Assembly (NCBI GenBank): GCA_900547305.1 | Contig: URGH01000045.1 | Location: forward strand, 1 to 20,732 | Origin: an uncultured Oscillospiraceae bacterium | GTDB lineage: Bacteria > Bacillota > Clostridia > Oscillospirales > Acutalibacteraceae | Reading direction: 5' to 3' | DNA length: 20,732 nt | Shown here: piece after piece, positions 7,007 through 13,962 of the stretch | How the letters are laid out: each line of letters opens with the position of its first letter | Position numbering within the stretch: the first letter of the stretch is position 1 | The notes under the pieces: generated by a model | What the model was told of the DNA's origin: nothing | Databases searched by the model: none | Seen by the model: the letters and a program-made list of their open reading frames with translations, nothing else | Translations under genes and position numbers: made by a program

Positions 7007-7667
7007 TTTATTAAATAAAATCCCGCTTTTCAGCGGTATTACCGAAAATGAGGTGCGGGAGCTTTTAAGCCCGCAAAATACCCGAAAACGCATATTTGAA
7101 AAGGGCGAGACCGTGCTTTACGAGGGCGAGCCTGTAAGGGAAACAGGTATTGTGCTTTCGGGAAAGGTGATAATAGAGCTTAGCGACGCATGGGGAAACA
7201 ACAGCGTAATTTCAGGCGTGGAAAAGGGCGGCGCGTTTGCCGAGGCGTATGCCTGCGTTCCCGGCTCTTTAATGCTGCAGCACGTTACCGCATATGAAAA
7301 AAGCGAAATTCTTTTTATTAACGTTCAGGCGCTGCTTGAAACGGACGGCATAAAAAACGAAGCACAGCTGAAACTTTTGAAAAATCTGCTTACGGTCTGC
7401 GCTTCTAAAAATTTAAGGCTCTCCTCGCGTATGCTTAACATCACGCCGAAAACCATACGCGCGCGGCTTATGTCCTACTTTTCGGAGTGCGTTAAAACTT
7501 CCGGCTCTTATAAATTTGAAATTCCTTACGACCGCCGCCAGCTTGCCGATTACCTCGGTGTAGACCGCAGCGCGCTGAGCGCCGAGCTTTCCAAAATGCA
7601 AAAGGAGGGGCTTATAGCATATAATAAAAACCGTTTTAAAATATTGGTAAGCCCCGCGGAACTTTAA
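6999..7667 (+). CDS. Crp/Fnr family transcriptional regulator
   Basis: A 222-residue regulator with an N-terminal cyclic-nucleotide-binding-like beta barrel (about 8-120; LFSGITENEVRELLSP, KGETVLYEGEPVRETGIVLSGKVII) and a C-terminal winged HTH (about 150-215; YDRRQLADYLGVDRSALSAELSKMQKEGLI). There is no cysteine cluster of the FNR iron-sulfur type at the N-terminus, so its signal is unknown. The start is TTG at 6999, with AGAGGT eight bases upstream; the nearby ATG at 7003 is out of frame. It is the last gene of the pduL operon, so it may sense a metabolite linked to acetate or energy metabolism, but that is speculation. A weak terminator follows. Confidence 0.9.
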   Translation: MYDLLNKIPLFSGITENEVRELLSPQNTRKRIFEKGETVLYEGEPVRETGIVLSGKVIIELSDAWGNNSVISGVEKGGAFAEAYACVPGSLMLQHVTAYEKSEILFINVQALLETDGIKNEAQLKLLKNLLTVCASKNLRLSSRMLNITPKTIRARLMSYFSECVKTSGSYKFEIPYDRRQLADYLGVDRSALSAELSKMQKEGLIAYNKNRFKILVSPAEL

Positions 7668-7671
7668 GATT

Positions 7672-7700
7672 TTGTGGAAAACCACAATTTAGCTTTTTTA
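7672..7700 (+). terminator. Weak intrinsic terminator after the Crp/Fnr gene
   Basis: A 6-bp stem, TTGTGG (7672-7677) with CCACAA (7682-7687) and an AAAA loop, followed by a T-rich stretch (TTTAGCTTTTTT). Confidence 0.5.
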
Positions 7701-7754
7701 AAAATATCCAAATTGTAAATGTGAACAAACTTTTAAAAAACACCGCACATTTTG

Positions 7755-7783
7755 TTGACTTTAGTCGCCCGATGTGTTACGAT
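7755..7783 (+). promoter_or_regulatory. Promoter of the purine uptake operon
   Basis: TTGACT (7755-7760), a 17-bp spacer and TACGAT (7778-7783). It places the transcript start about 25 bases before the riboswitch aptamer. Confidence 0.7.
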
Positions 7784-7814
7784 AACAGTAATGAAAGTGT
7801 GAATAATTTAATAT

Positions 7815-7886
7815 TTGCCGATATAGGTTTGGATTGATGGCCCAAATGTTTCTACCGCACGCCGTATAAGTTGCGACTATTGGTAA
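7815..7886 (+). promoter_or_regulatory. Purine (guanine-class) riboswitch aptamer
   Basis: The purine riboswitch architecture is visible. P1 pairs UUGCCGAUA (7815-7823) with UAUUGGUAA (7878-7886). J1/2 is AUAGGU-like, P2 is formed by UUUGG and CCAAA, and L2 contains UUGAUGG. The invariant J2/3 GUUUCUACC lies at 7848-7856, followed by P3 around 7856-7875 with L3 CCGUAUAA (canonical CCGUAAAU). The specificity base in GACUAU is C (7877), which marks the guanine/hypoxanthine class rather than adenine. It lies directly upstream of xpt, the classic target. The downstream segment to about 7985 is the expression platform. Confidence 0.95.
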
Positions 7887-7902
7887 CGTCAGCTTTTTGT
7901 TT

Positions 7903-7922
7903 TTTAAAAGCCGGCTTTTAAA
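7903..7922 (+). promoter_or_regulatory. Palindromic hairpin in the riboswitch expression platform
   Basis: TTTAAAAGCCGGCTTTTAAA is a perfect 20-bp palindrome between the aptamer and the terminator. In RNA the central GCCGGC can pair with upstream AGCUUUU-type sequence instead, so it probably takes part in the alternative folds. Confidence 0.55.
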
Positions 7923-7947
7923 CGTTTTTATGCGTTTATATATTGGC

Positions 7948-7984
7948 AAACAGACTTTTTATTTTAAGTCTGTTTTTTGTTTTT
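7948..7984 (+). terminator. Riboswitch-controlled intrinsic terminator
   Basis: A perfect 10-bp stem, AAACAGACTT (7948-7957) with AAGTCTGTTT (7966-7975), an 8-base loop, then a T-run (six T, G, five T). The segment UAUUGGCAAA (7941-7950), which overlaps the stem base, can pair with the 5' strand of aptamer P1. This gives a plausible antiterminator when no ligand is bound. Confidence 0.85.
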
Positions 7985-8009
7985 ATAAATAATAAAAGGA
8001 GCGCACCCG

Positions 8010-8582
8010 ATGAAAGCCTTAGAAGAAAAAATTCTGAAAGAGGGAAAGGTTCTTCCCGGCAATATTCTTAAGGTGGGTTCTTTTTTAAATCATCAGATAG
8101 ACGTTGATTTCATAATGGAAATGGGGCGCGAAGCAGCGCGGCTCTTTGAAAATGAAAAAATAACGAAAATTCTCACTATTGAAACCTCGGGCATAGCAAT
8201 AGCGGTAGGCGCGGGCGCGGCAATGCACGTGCCGGTTGTATTTGCCAAAAAGCATAAATCAAGCAACGTTTCGGGCGAGGTTTTAAGCACCGTGGTTCAT
8301 TCCTACACACACGGAACGGATTATACCGTGGTTGTTGAAAAGGATTATATAAGCCCCGATGATAAAATATTATTGGTAGACGATTTTCTTGCAAACGGCA
8401 AGGCGCTTTTGGGGCTTATTGATATAGCCGGCCAAGCGGGCGCCGAGGTTGTGGGCGCTTGCTGCGCTATTGAAAAGGGCTTTCAGAAAGGCGGGGACTC
8501 TCTCCGCGCCGACGGAATACGGGTTGAATCGCTCGCGGTTATTGACAGTATGAGCGACACCTCGGTCACATTCCGCAAATAA
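8010..8582 (+). CDS. xpt: Xanthine phosphoribosyltransferase
   Basis: A 190-residue type I phosphoribosyltransferase close to the length of Bacillus Xpt. It converts xanthine and PRPP to XMP in purine salvage in the cytosol. The PRPP-binding motif is ILLVDDFLANGKAL (about 120-133); the family opening KALEEKILKEGKVLPGNILKVGSFLNHQID is present, as is the KKHKSSNVSGE segment near 80-90. It is the first gene behind a guanine-class riboswitch, which fits its role exactly. AAAAGGAG precedes the ATG. The 61-bp gap to the next gene holds a small hairpin (8589-8613). Confidence 0.95.
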   Translation: MKALEEKILKEGKVLPGNILKVGSFLNHQIDVDFIMEMGREAARLFENEKITKILTIETSGIAIAVGAGAAMHVPVVFAKKHKSSNVSGEVLSTVVHSYTHGTDYTVVVEKDYISPDDKILLVDDFLANGKALLGLIDIAGQAGAEVVGACCAIEKGFQKGGDSLRADGIRVESLAVIDSMSDTSVTFRK

Positions 8583-8588
8583 AATACG

Positions 8589-8613
8589 GATAATCGCGGT
8601 TTACCGCTTTATC
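8589..8613 (+). promoter_or_regulatory. Intercistronic hairpin between xpt and the BMP gene
   Basis: GATAA (8589) pairs with TTATC (8613) and GCGGT (8596-8600) with ACCGC (8603-8607), around a very short loop. There is no T-run, so mRNA processing or stability is more likely than termination. Confidence 0.4.
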
Positions 8614-8643
8614 AAAATAAATAATTTTTCGGAGGAAGAAATT

Positions 8644-9933
8644 ATGAAGAAAATTACGGCAATGCTTCTCTGCCTTGCAATGCTTTTTGCGTTCGCGGGC
8701 TGCGGCAGCAAGGACACAGGCTCGGGTTCAACCGGCAACAACGCAAAAAAGGGTGTCAGCGAGGATATTCTTCCGCGTCTTGACATTAAATCAGAGGTTA
8801 CCGTACCGGACGATTTCAAAATCGGTATGATTTGCCTGCACGACGAAAACTCCACCTATGATAACAACTTCATTCAGGCTTTAAAGTCTGTTCAGAAGGG
8901 TATGGGTCTTAAAGACGATCAGGTAGTTATAGTTACCGGCATCGGCGAAGACAGCAAGTGCTACGATACCGCTGTTGACCTTGCTAAAAATAAGGGCTGC
9001 AAGGTTATATTTGCCGATTCTTTCGGTCATGAGTCCTTTATGAAGCAGGCGGCTCAGGAATTCCCGAACGTTCAGTTCTGCCACGCCACCGGTACTTCGG
9101 GCAAGAGAGCCGGAATTGCCAACTTCCACAATGCTTTCGCCTCTATTTACGAGGGCAGATACCTTGCGGGTATAGCTGCCGGTATGAAGCTTAACGAAAT
9201 GATCAAAGCCGGCAAGATAAAGGCTGAAGAGGCTGTTATCGGTTATGTGGGCGCTTATACCTATGCTGAGGTTATCTCGGGTATGACTTCTTTCTTCCTC
9301 GGCGCACGTTCTGTTTGCGAAACCGCCACAATGAAAGTTCGCTACACCGGTTCTTGGTACGATCAGGGCAAGGAGCAGGAAGCTGCTACCGCTCTTATTG
9401 AAAAGGACAAGTGCGTTCTTATAAGCCAGCACGCTGACTCCCTCGGCGCTCCCACCGCTTGCGAGCTTGCAGGCGTTCCGAATGTTTCCTACAACGGCAG
9501 CACCTACTCCGCAGGTAAGAATACTTTCATAGTTTCTTCCGCTATCAACTGGGCTCCTTACTTCCAGTACATCATTGAGTGCGTTGTTAAGGGACAGGCT
9601 ATTGATGCTGACTGGTGCGGCGATATAGCTACAAACTCCGTTGTTCTTACAGGCATTAACGAGGGCGTTGCGGCTGAAGGCACAGAAGCTAAGATTAAAG
9701 AAGCTATCGACGCCTTCAAGGCAGGCACACTCAAGGTATTTGCTACCGATAAGTTTACTGTTGACGGCAAAAAGCTTGACCAGTATTTAGCCGATGTTGA
9801 CGGCGACTTTAAGGGCGAGACCAACGTAATTCACGACGGTTACTTTGATGAGTCCAACGCTAAAGACTTCCGCTCCGCTCCTTATTTCGATGTAATAATC
9901 GACGGCATTACCAACCTTAACAAAGAGGTTTAA
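8644..9933 (+). CDS. BMP-family purine nucleoside-binding lipoprotein
   Basis: A 429-residue exported lipoprotein of the BMP/PnrA family. The signal peptide ends with lipobox FAGC (Cys20), followed by a Gly/Ser-rich linker (GSKDTGSGSTG). The binding domain starts near 58 (FKIGMICLHDENSTYDNNFIQALKSVQKGM) and shows the family blocks CKVIFADSFGHESFMKQAAQEFPNVQFCHATG and NFHNAFASIYEGRYLAGIAAGMKL. Characterised relatives bind purine nucleosides, and the riboswitch and xpt upstream support a purine ligand. Its codon choice leans to GCT, TTC and GGT more than its neighbours, consistent with high expression. A GGAGG ribosome site precedes the ATG, and a strong hairpin follows the stop. Confidence 0.93.
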   Translation: MKKITAMLLCLAMLFAFAGCGSKDTGSGSTGNNAKKGVSEDILPRLDIKSEVTVPDDFKIGMICLHDENSTYDNNFIQALKSVQKGMGLKDDQVVIVTGIGEDSKCYDTAVDLAKNKGCKVIFADSFGHESFMKQAAQEFPNVQFCHATGTSGKRAGIANFHNAFASIYEGRYLAGIAAGMKLNEMIKAGKIKAEEAVIGYVGAYTYAEVISGMTSFFLGARSVCETATMKVRYTGSWYDQGKEQEAATALIEKDKCVLISQHADSLGAPTACELAGVPNVSYNGSTYSAGKNTFIVSSAINWAPYFQYIIECVVKGQAIDADWCGDIATNSVVLTGINEGVAAEGTEAKIKEAIDAFKAGTLKVFATDKFTVDGKKLDQYLADVDGDFKGETNVIHDGYFDESNAKDFRSAPYFDVIIDGITNLNKEV

Positions 9934-9959
9934 TTAACCGCTTTAGACCTGACTATCCC

Positions 9960-9987
9960 ACACAAGGGGAATATTTTCCCCTTGTGT
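9960..9987 (+). promoter_or_regulatory. Strong intercistronic hairpin after the BMP gene
   Basis: A perfect 12-bp stem, ACACAAGGGGAA (9960-9971) with TTCCCCTTGTGT (9976-9987), and a TATT loop, followed by ATTTTGATTTT. It resembles a leaky terminator or a 3' protector that keeps the binding-protein message abundant relative to the ATPase and permeases. Confidence 0.75.
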
Positions 9988-10021
9988 ATTTTGATTTTAA
10001 AAACATACAGGGAGGATACTT

Positions 10022-11551
10022 GTGAACGCGCTTGAAATAAGAAACGTAACAAAACGCTTCGGTAAGGTAGTAGCAAACAAGAATATAAATCTTACGGTTG
10101 AAAAGGGCGAAATACTTGCGGTGCTGGGTGAAAACGGCTCGGGCAAGACTACGCTTATGAATATGATTGCAGGTATCTACCACCCTGACGAGGGCGAGAT
10201 TCTTGTAAACGGCGAACACGTTGTTATAAACTCGCCGAAGGACGCTTTTAACCTAAAAATAGGTATGATCCACCAGCATTTTAAGCTTGTGGATGTATTT
10301 GACGCTACCGAAAACATAGTTTTGGGAATTGACGGTGATAAACGCTTTAACCTTAAAGAGGCGGCAAAGCGGGTTGCCGAAATTTCGGAGAAATACGGGT
10401 TTGAAATTGACCCGAAAAAGAAAATTTATCAGATGTCGGTTTCGGAAAAGCAGACCGTTGAAATAATAAAGGTGCTTTACCGCGGCGCGGATATACTGAT
10501 ACTTGACGAGCCGACGGCGGTGCTTACCCCGCAGGAGACCGAAAAGCTTTTTGCGGTGCTCAGAAGAATGCGCAGCGACGGCAAATCGATAATAATAATA
10601 ACTCACAAAATGCACGAGGTGCTTTCCGTTTCCGACCGCGTGGCGATACTCCGCCGCGGCGAATACATAGATACGGTTATAACAAAGGAAACGAGCGAGG
10701 CCGAGCTTACCGAAATGATGGTGGGCAAAAAGGTCTCCCTTAACATTGACAGAACAGAACCCGAAAACCCTGCCGAGCGCCTTATGATAAAAGGTCTCGA
10801 CCTTTACAGCGAAGAGGGCATTAAGGTTCTTGACGATATATCATTCACCGCAAACAGCGGCGAAATTTTAGGCATTGCAGGCATTGCGGGCAGCGGTCAG
10901 CGCGAGCTTTTGGAGGCTATTGCGGGTCTTCAGAAAATAAGCAGCGGCGAAATAATTTACAACAACCCGAAAACGGGCGGCGCCGAAAACCTGCGCGATA
11001 AAACCCCAATGCAGATTCGCGAGCTGGGCGTCCGTCTTTCATTCGTACCCGAGGACAGGCTCGGAATGGGGCTTGTGGGAAATATGGATATTGTGGATAA
11101 TATGATGCTGCGCAGCTACCGCCGCGGGCGCTCTATGTTCCTCAACCGCCAGTCGCCCAAAAAGCTTGCCGACGATATTATAAATGACCTTGAAATTGCA
11201 ACCCCCAGCGCAAACACCCCCGTGCGCAGGCTTTCGGGCGGTAACGTGCAAAAGGTGCTTGTAGGGCGTGAGATAGCCTCCTCCCCCACCGTGCTTATGG
11301 CGGCGTACCCTGTGAGAGGGCTTGATATAAACTCCTCTTATATGATATACAATCTTCTCAACCAGCAGAAGAAAAACGGCGTCGCGGTTATATTCGTCGG
11401 CGAGGATCTGGACGTTTTAATTGAGCTTTGCGACCGCATTATAGTTGTAAATTCGGGCAGAGTTACCGGCATTGTGGACGCAAGAGAAACCACAAAGGAA
11501 GAGCTCGGACTTTTAATGACAAAATCGGGAGGTAAGGAAAATGGCAAGTGA
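10022..11551 (+). CDS. Purine nucleoside ABC transporter, double ATPase subunit (NupA/YufO-like)
   Basis: A 509-residue protein with two fused ABC domains, as is usual for nucleoside importers that partner BMP proteins. Domain 1: Walker A GENGSGKTT (36-44), a signature-like MSVSEKQ (about 138-144) and Walker B ILILDEPTAVLTPQE. Domain 2 (from about 255): a degenerate Walker A region GIAGSGQRE, signature LSGGNVQK and a Walker B region VLMAAYPVRGLD. These degenerate forms are normal for the family. It acts at the cytoplasmic face of the membrane. The start is GTG at 10022 with AGGGAGG seven bases upstream. Its end overlaps the first permease gene by 11 bp. Confidence 0.93.
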   Translation: MNALEIRNVTKRFGKVVANKNINLTVEKGEILAVLGENGSGKTTLMNMIAGIYHPDEGEILVNGEHVVINSPKDAFNLKIGMIHQHFKLVDVFDATENIVLGIDGDKRFNLKEAAKRVAEISEKYGFEIDPKKKIYQMSVSEKQTVEIIKVLYRGADILILDEPTAVLTPQETEKLFAVLRRMRSDGKSIIIITHKMHEVLSVSDRVAILRRGEYIDTVITKETSEAELTEMMVGKKVSLNIDRTEPENPAERLMIKGLDLYSEEGIKVLDDISFTANSGEILGIAGIAGSGQRELLEAIAGLQKISSGEIIYNNPKTGGAENLRDKTPMQIRELGVRLSFVPEDRLGMGLVGNMDIVDNMMLRSYRRGRSMFLNRQSPKKLADDIINDLEIATPSANTPVRRLSGGNVQKVLVGREIASSPTVLMAAYPVRGLDINSSYMIYNLLNQQKKNGVAVIFVGEDLDVLIELCDRIIVVNSGRVTGIVDARETTKEELGLLMTKSGGKENGK

Positions 11552-12638
11552 AAAAAACCTTAAACGCGAGCCTCTCGCTTATATTTCAAAAAGGGATAAT
11601 GTCTCTCTTACCTACCGCATAGTGGTGCGGGCTGTGGCAATTGTTTTGGCGCTCATAGTCTGCGGTATAGTCACCAAGGTGCTCACGGGCGATAACCCGC
11701 TTTCAATTTATCAAACAATAGTTCACGGTGCGGTGGGCAAGGGCAGATTGCTTGTTACAATTCACGATATTGCAATTCTCCTTTGCATATCGTTAGCGGT
11801 TACTCCCGCTTTCCGTATGCGCTTTTGGAACACGGGCGCAGAGGGTCAGGTGCTTATAGGCTGCCTTGCCACCGCCGCGTGTATGTTCTGGCTCGGCGGT
11901 AAGGTTTCAAACGGTGTGCTTATTCTTATTATGACCGTTTCCGCCATAGTTTCGGGTATGATTTGGGGCGTTATTCCCGCAATATTCAAGGCGCAGTGGA
12001 AAACCAACGAAACGCTTTTCACACTTATGATGAACTACGTTGCAATTCAGCTTGTTGAATATTTTCTTAAAATAGCCGATAAGAGCGGCTCAAACGTTGT
12101 AGGACCCGACCTTTTATCCCACGGCTGGCTGCCCGATATTTTCGGGGTAAAATATCTGCTTAACATTATAATTGTTGCGGTTATTACCGTTTTAATGCAG
12201 ATATATCTTAAATACAGCAAGCACGGCTACGAAATTTCGGTTGTGGGCGAGAGTGAAAACACCGCGCGCTACATAGGCATAAACGTTAAAAAGGTTATTA
12301 TTCGCACAATGTTGGTGTCGGGCGCTATATGCGGGCTTGCAGGTCTCCTGCTTGTGGGCGGTTCTTCCCACTCTATCGATTCAAATTTGGTAGGCGGCAG
12401 AGGCTTTACCGCCATAATGGTTTCGTGGCTCGGCAAGTTTAATCCCATTACAATGATTTTAACCACCCTGCTGCTCGTCTTCTTAGGGCGCGGCGCAGAC
12501 GAGGTTACCTCTAAATTCGGTTTGAACGGCGATTTTTCCGATATTTTAACCGGAATAATTCTTTTCTTCATAATCGGCTGTGAATTTTTTATAAACTATA
12601 AAATCAATTTCAGCCACCGTAAAAAGGAGGAGAAATAA
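11541..12638 (+). CDS. Nucleoside ABC transporter permease 1 (NupB/YufP-like)
   Basis: A 365-residue membrane protein of the BPD_transp_2 superfamily (PF02653), YufP branch, with about nine to ten transmembrane segments. After a charged N-terminal tail (to about 25), the first helix is followed by a TGDNPLSIYQTIVHGAVG loop. Family blocks are FRMRFWNTGAEGQVLIGCLA (about 91-110), FKAQWKTNETLFTLMMNYVA and the cytoplasmic coupling loop GESENTARYIGINVKKVI. It probably forms a heterodimeric channel with the next gene product. Translation is coupled to both neighbours by overlaps (11 bp and 1 bp). Confidence 0.92.
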   Translation: MASEKNLKREPLAYISKRDNVSLTYRIVVRAVAIVLALIVCGIVTKVLTGDNPLSIYQTIVHGAVGKGRLLVTIHDIAILLCISLAVTPAFRMRFWNTGAEGQVLIGCLATAACMFWLGGKVSNGVLILIMTVSAIVSGMIWGVIPAIFKAQWKTNETLFTLMMNYVAIQLVEYFLKIADKSGSNVVGPDLLSHGWLPDIFGVKYLLNIIIVAVITVLMQIYLKYSKHGYEISVVGESENTARYIGINVKKVIIRTMLVSGAICGLAGLLLVGGSSHSIDSNLVGGRGFTAIMVSWLGKFNPITMILTTLLLVFLGRGADEVTSKFGLNGDFSDILTGIILFFIIGCEFFINYKINFSHRKKEEK

Positions 12639-13618
12639 TGCTGACGATTATTAACTTTATTCAACGTGCCATTTTGCAGGGCACACCTTTGCTTTACGGT
12701 GCTACCGGCGAAATTTTAACCGAAAAATCGGGCAACCTTAATCTCGGCATACCCGGCATTATGTATATCGGCGCAATATCGGGCGTTGTGGGCGGCTTTA
12801 TGTACCAGACCTCAACCGATGAAGTAGTGCCTATAATAGCGGTTTTAATTCCGTTTTTGTGCTGTCTTTTAGGCTCGCTGCTCGTGTCGCTCCTTTATTG
12901 CTTTTTAACCGTAACGCTCAGAGCTAATCAGAACGTTACAGGTCTTGCAATTACCACCTTCGGCGTGGGCTGCGGCAATTTCTTCGGCGGTTCGCTCATT
13001 AAAATTATAAAGAGCGACGTTCCCTACCTTGCCTTAGTAGATATTGCAAGAGCCTTTAAAACCACGTTGCCCTTTGCGGAAAACACGGGCGATATAGGTA
13101 AGCTTTTCTTCTCCTACGGCTTTATGGTATACCTTGCAATTATCATTGCTATTATTTCGGCGGTGTTTCTTAAAAAGACAAAGCACGGGCTTAACCTGCG
13201 CGCGGTGGGCGAAAACCCCGCCACGGCTGACGCTGCGGGCATTAACGTAACTCGCTATAAATACTTTGCTACCTGCATAGGCGGTATGATAGCAGGGCTG
13301 GGCGGACTTTTCTATGTTATGGATTACTGCAACGGCATTTGGTCTAACAACGGCTTCGGCGACCGCGGCTGGCTTGCAATAGCAATAGTTATTTTCGCCA
13401 CCTGGAAACCCTCGCTTGCCATACTCGGCTCTTACCTGTTCGGCGCGCTTTATATTCTTTTCAACTATATAAACGTGCCCATGCAGATGATTCCGCTGAT
13501 TCAAATGTTGCCCTATGTGGTAACAATAATTGTGCTTATAGTGGTAAGCATACGCAAGCGCCGCGAAAATCAACCCCCGGCGCACTTGGGACTTTCCTAT
13601 TTCCGCGAGGAAAGATAG
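12638..13618 (+). CDS. Nucleoside ABC transporter permease 2 (NupC/YufQ-like)
   Basis: A 326-residue PF02653 permease with about eight to nine transmembrane segments, the second half of the nucleoside channel. Diagnostic blocks are GTPLLYGATGEILTEKSGNLNLGIPGIMYIGAISG (about 15-50), LRANQNVTGLAITTFG (about 88-104), the coupling loop GLNLRAVGENPATADAAGINVTRYKY (about 187-212) and GFGDRGWLAIAIVIFATWKP. The ATG shares one base with the upstream stop and has AAAGGAGG eight bases before it. It is the last gene of the operon; hairpins with a weak T-run follow at 13657. Confidence 0.92.
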   Translation: MLTIINFIQRAILQGTPLLYGATGEILTEKSGNLNLGIPGIMYIGAISGVVGGFMYQTSTDEVVPIIAVLIPFLCCLLGSLLVSLLYCFLTVTLRANQNVTGLAITTFGVGCGNFFGGSLIKIIKSDVPYLALVDIARAFKTTLPFAENTGDIGKLFFSYGFMVYLAIIIAIISAVFLKKTKHGLNLRAVGENPATADAAGINVTRYKYFATCIGGMIAGLGGLFYVMDYCNGIWSNNGFGDRGWLAIAIVIFATWKPSLAILGSYLFGALYILFNYINVPMQMIPLIQMLPYVVTIIVLIVVSIRKRRENQPPAHLGLSYFREER

Positions 13619-13656
13619 AAAACATTGATTTGTTAGTAAACTCAAAAATCTATATT

Positions 13657-13854
13657 TGCGGCGTTTACGCCGCATTTCCCGTTTTTCCGCTGACAGGTGC
13701 GGCGGAAAAACACCTTATAAGCGAAAAATGGCTTAAAGAGCTATTTTTCAAGGACACTGGGGTGAGTACCCACGGGGATAGAGTGCAGTCAAAAATCTTT
13801 GATTTTTGCGAACGGAATTCCCGTCCAAGAGCGCGGCGAATTTTCGACGCGCTC
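13657..13854 (+). repeat. String of consecutive stem-loops, candidate structured repeat element
   Basis: This fills most of the 344-bp gap at 13619-13962. Successive perfect or near-perfect hairpins: 13657-13674 (7-bp stem, TGCGGCG/CGCCGCA), 13681-13711 (10 bp, GTTTTTCCGC/GCGGAAAAAC), 13723-13749 (7 bp plus a mismatch or wobble plus 3 bp), 13760-13771 (4 bp), 13790-13808 (8 bp, CAAAAATC/GATTTTTG), 13812-13824 (4 bp) and 13829-13854 (7 bp plus 4 bp, GAGCGCG/CGCGCTC). The first hairpin could end the purine operon transcript. The first and last hairpins recur in opposite orientation at 15435-15506. An 83-codon open frame crosses it but shows no convincing gene features. Confidence 0.6.
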
Positions 13855-13864
13855 AAAAAAACAC

Positions 13865-13893
13865 TTACATTTGCTATATAAATGTGGTAAAAT
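13865..13893 (+). promoter_or_regulatory. Promoter of the CarD-like gene
   Basis: TTACAT (13865-13870), a 17-bp spacer and TAAAAT (13888-13893), with the same TGGTAAAAT string as the pduL promoter. An inverted repeat ACATTT-N7-AAATGT (13867-13885) overlaps the -35 and spacer. Confidence 0.55.
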
Positions 13894-13908
13894 ATAAATA
13901 TAGCTTTT

Positions 13909-13943
13909 TCCGGCGTGCCTGAAAACGGCTCGCCGGATTTTTA
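13909..13943 (+). terminator. Terminator-like hairpin in the leader of the CarD-like gene
   Basis: TCCGGCG (13909-13915) pairs with CGCCGGA (13931-13937), and GCC (13917-13919) with GGC (13927-13929) across a T/T mismatch, followed by TTTTTA. It lies between the predicted promoter and the start codon, so it could attenuate the gene. If the promoter call is wrong, it is simply an upstream terminator. Confidence 0.55.
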
Positions 13944-13962
13944 TGTTAAAGAAGGGTGAAAA

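Noticed and set aside
7761..7949. 62-residue minus-strand open frame over the riboswitch
   Set aside because: The sequence is fully explained by the plus-strand promoter, aptamer and expression platform.
13034..13675. 213-residue minus-strand open frame under the second permease gene
   Set aside because: It lies opposite a clear permease gene, and its His/Arg/Tyr-rich sequence is what an antisense reading of a membrane protein gives.
13630..13881. 83-codon plus-strand open frame after the purine operon
   Set aside because: It runs through the hairpin chain, lacks a ribosome site, and its composition follows the repeats. Probably not a gene, though copies in other genomes could change this.
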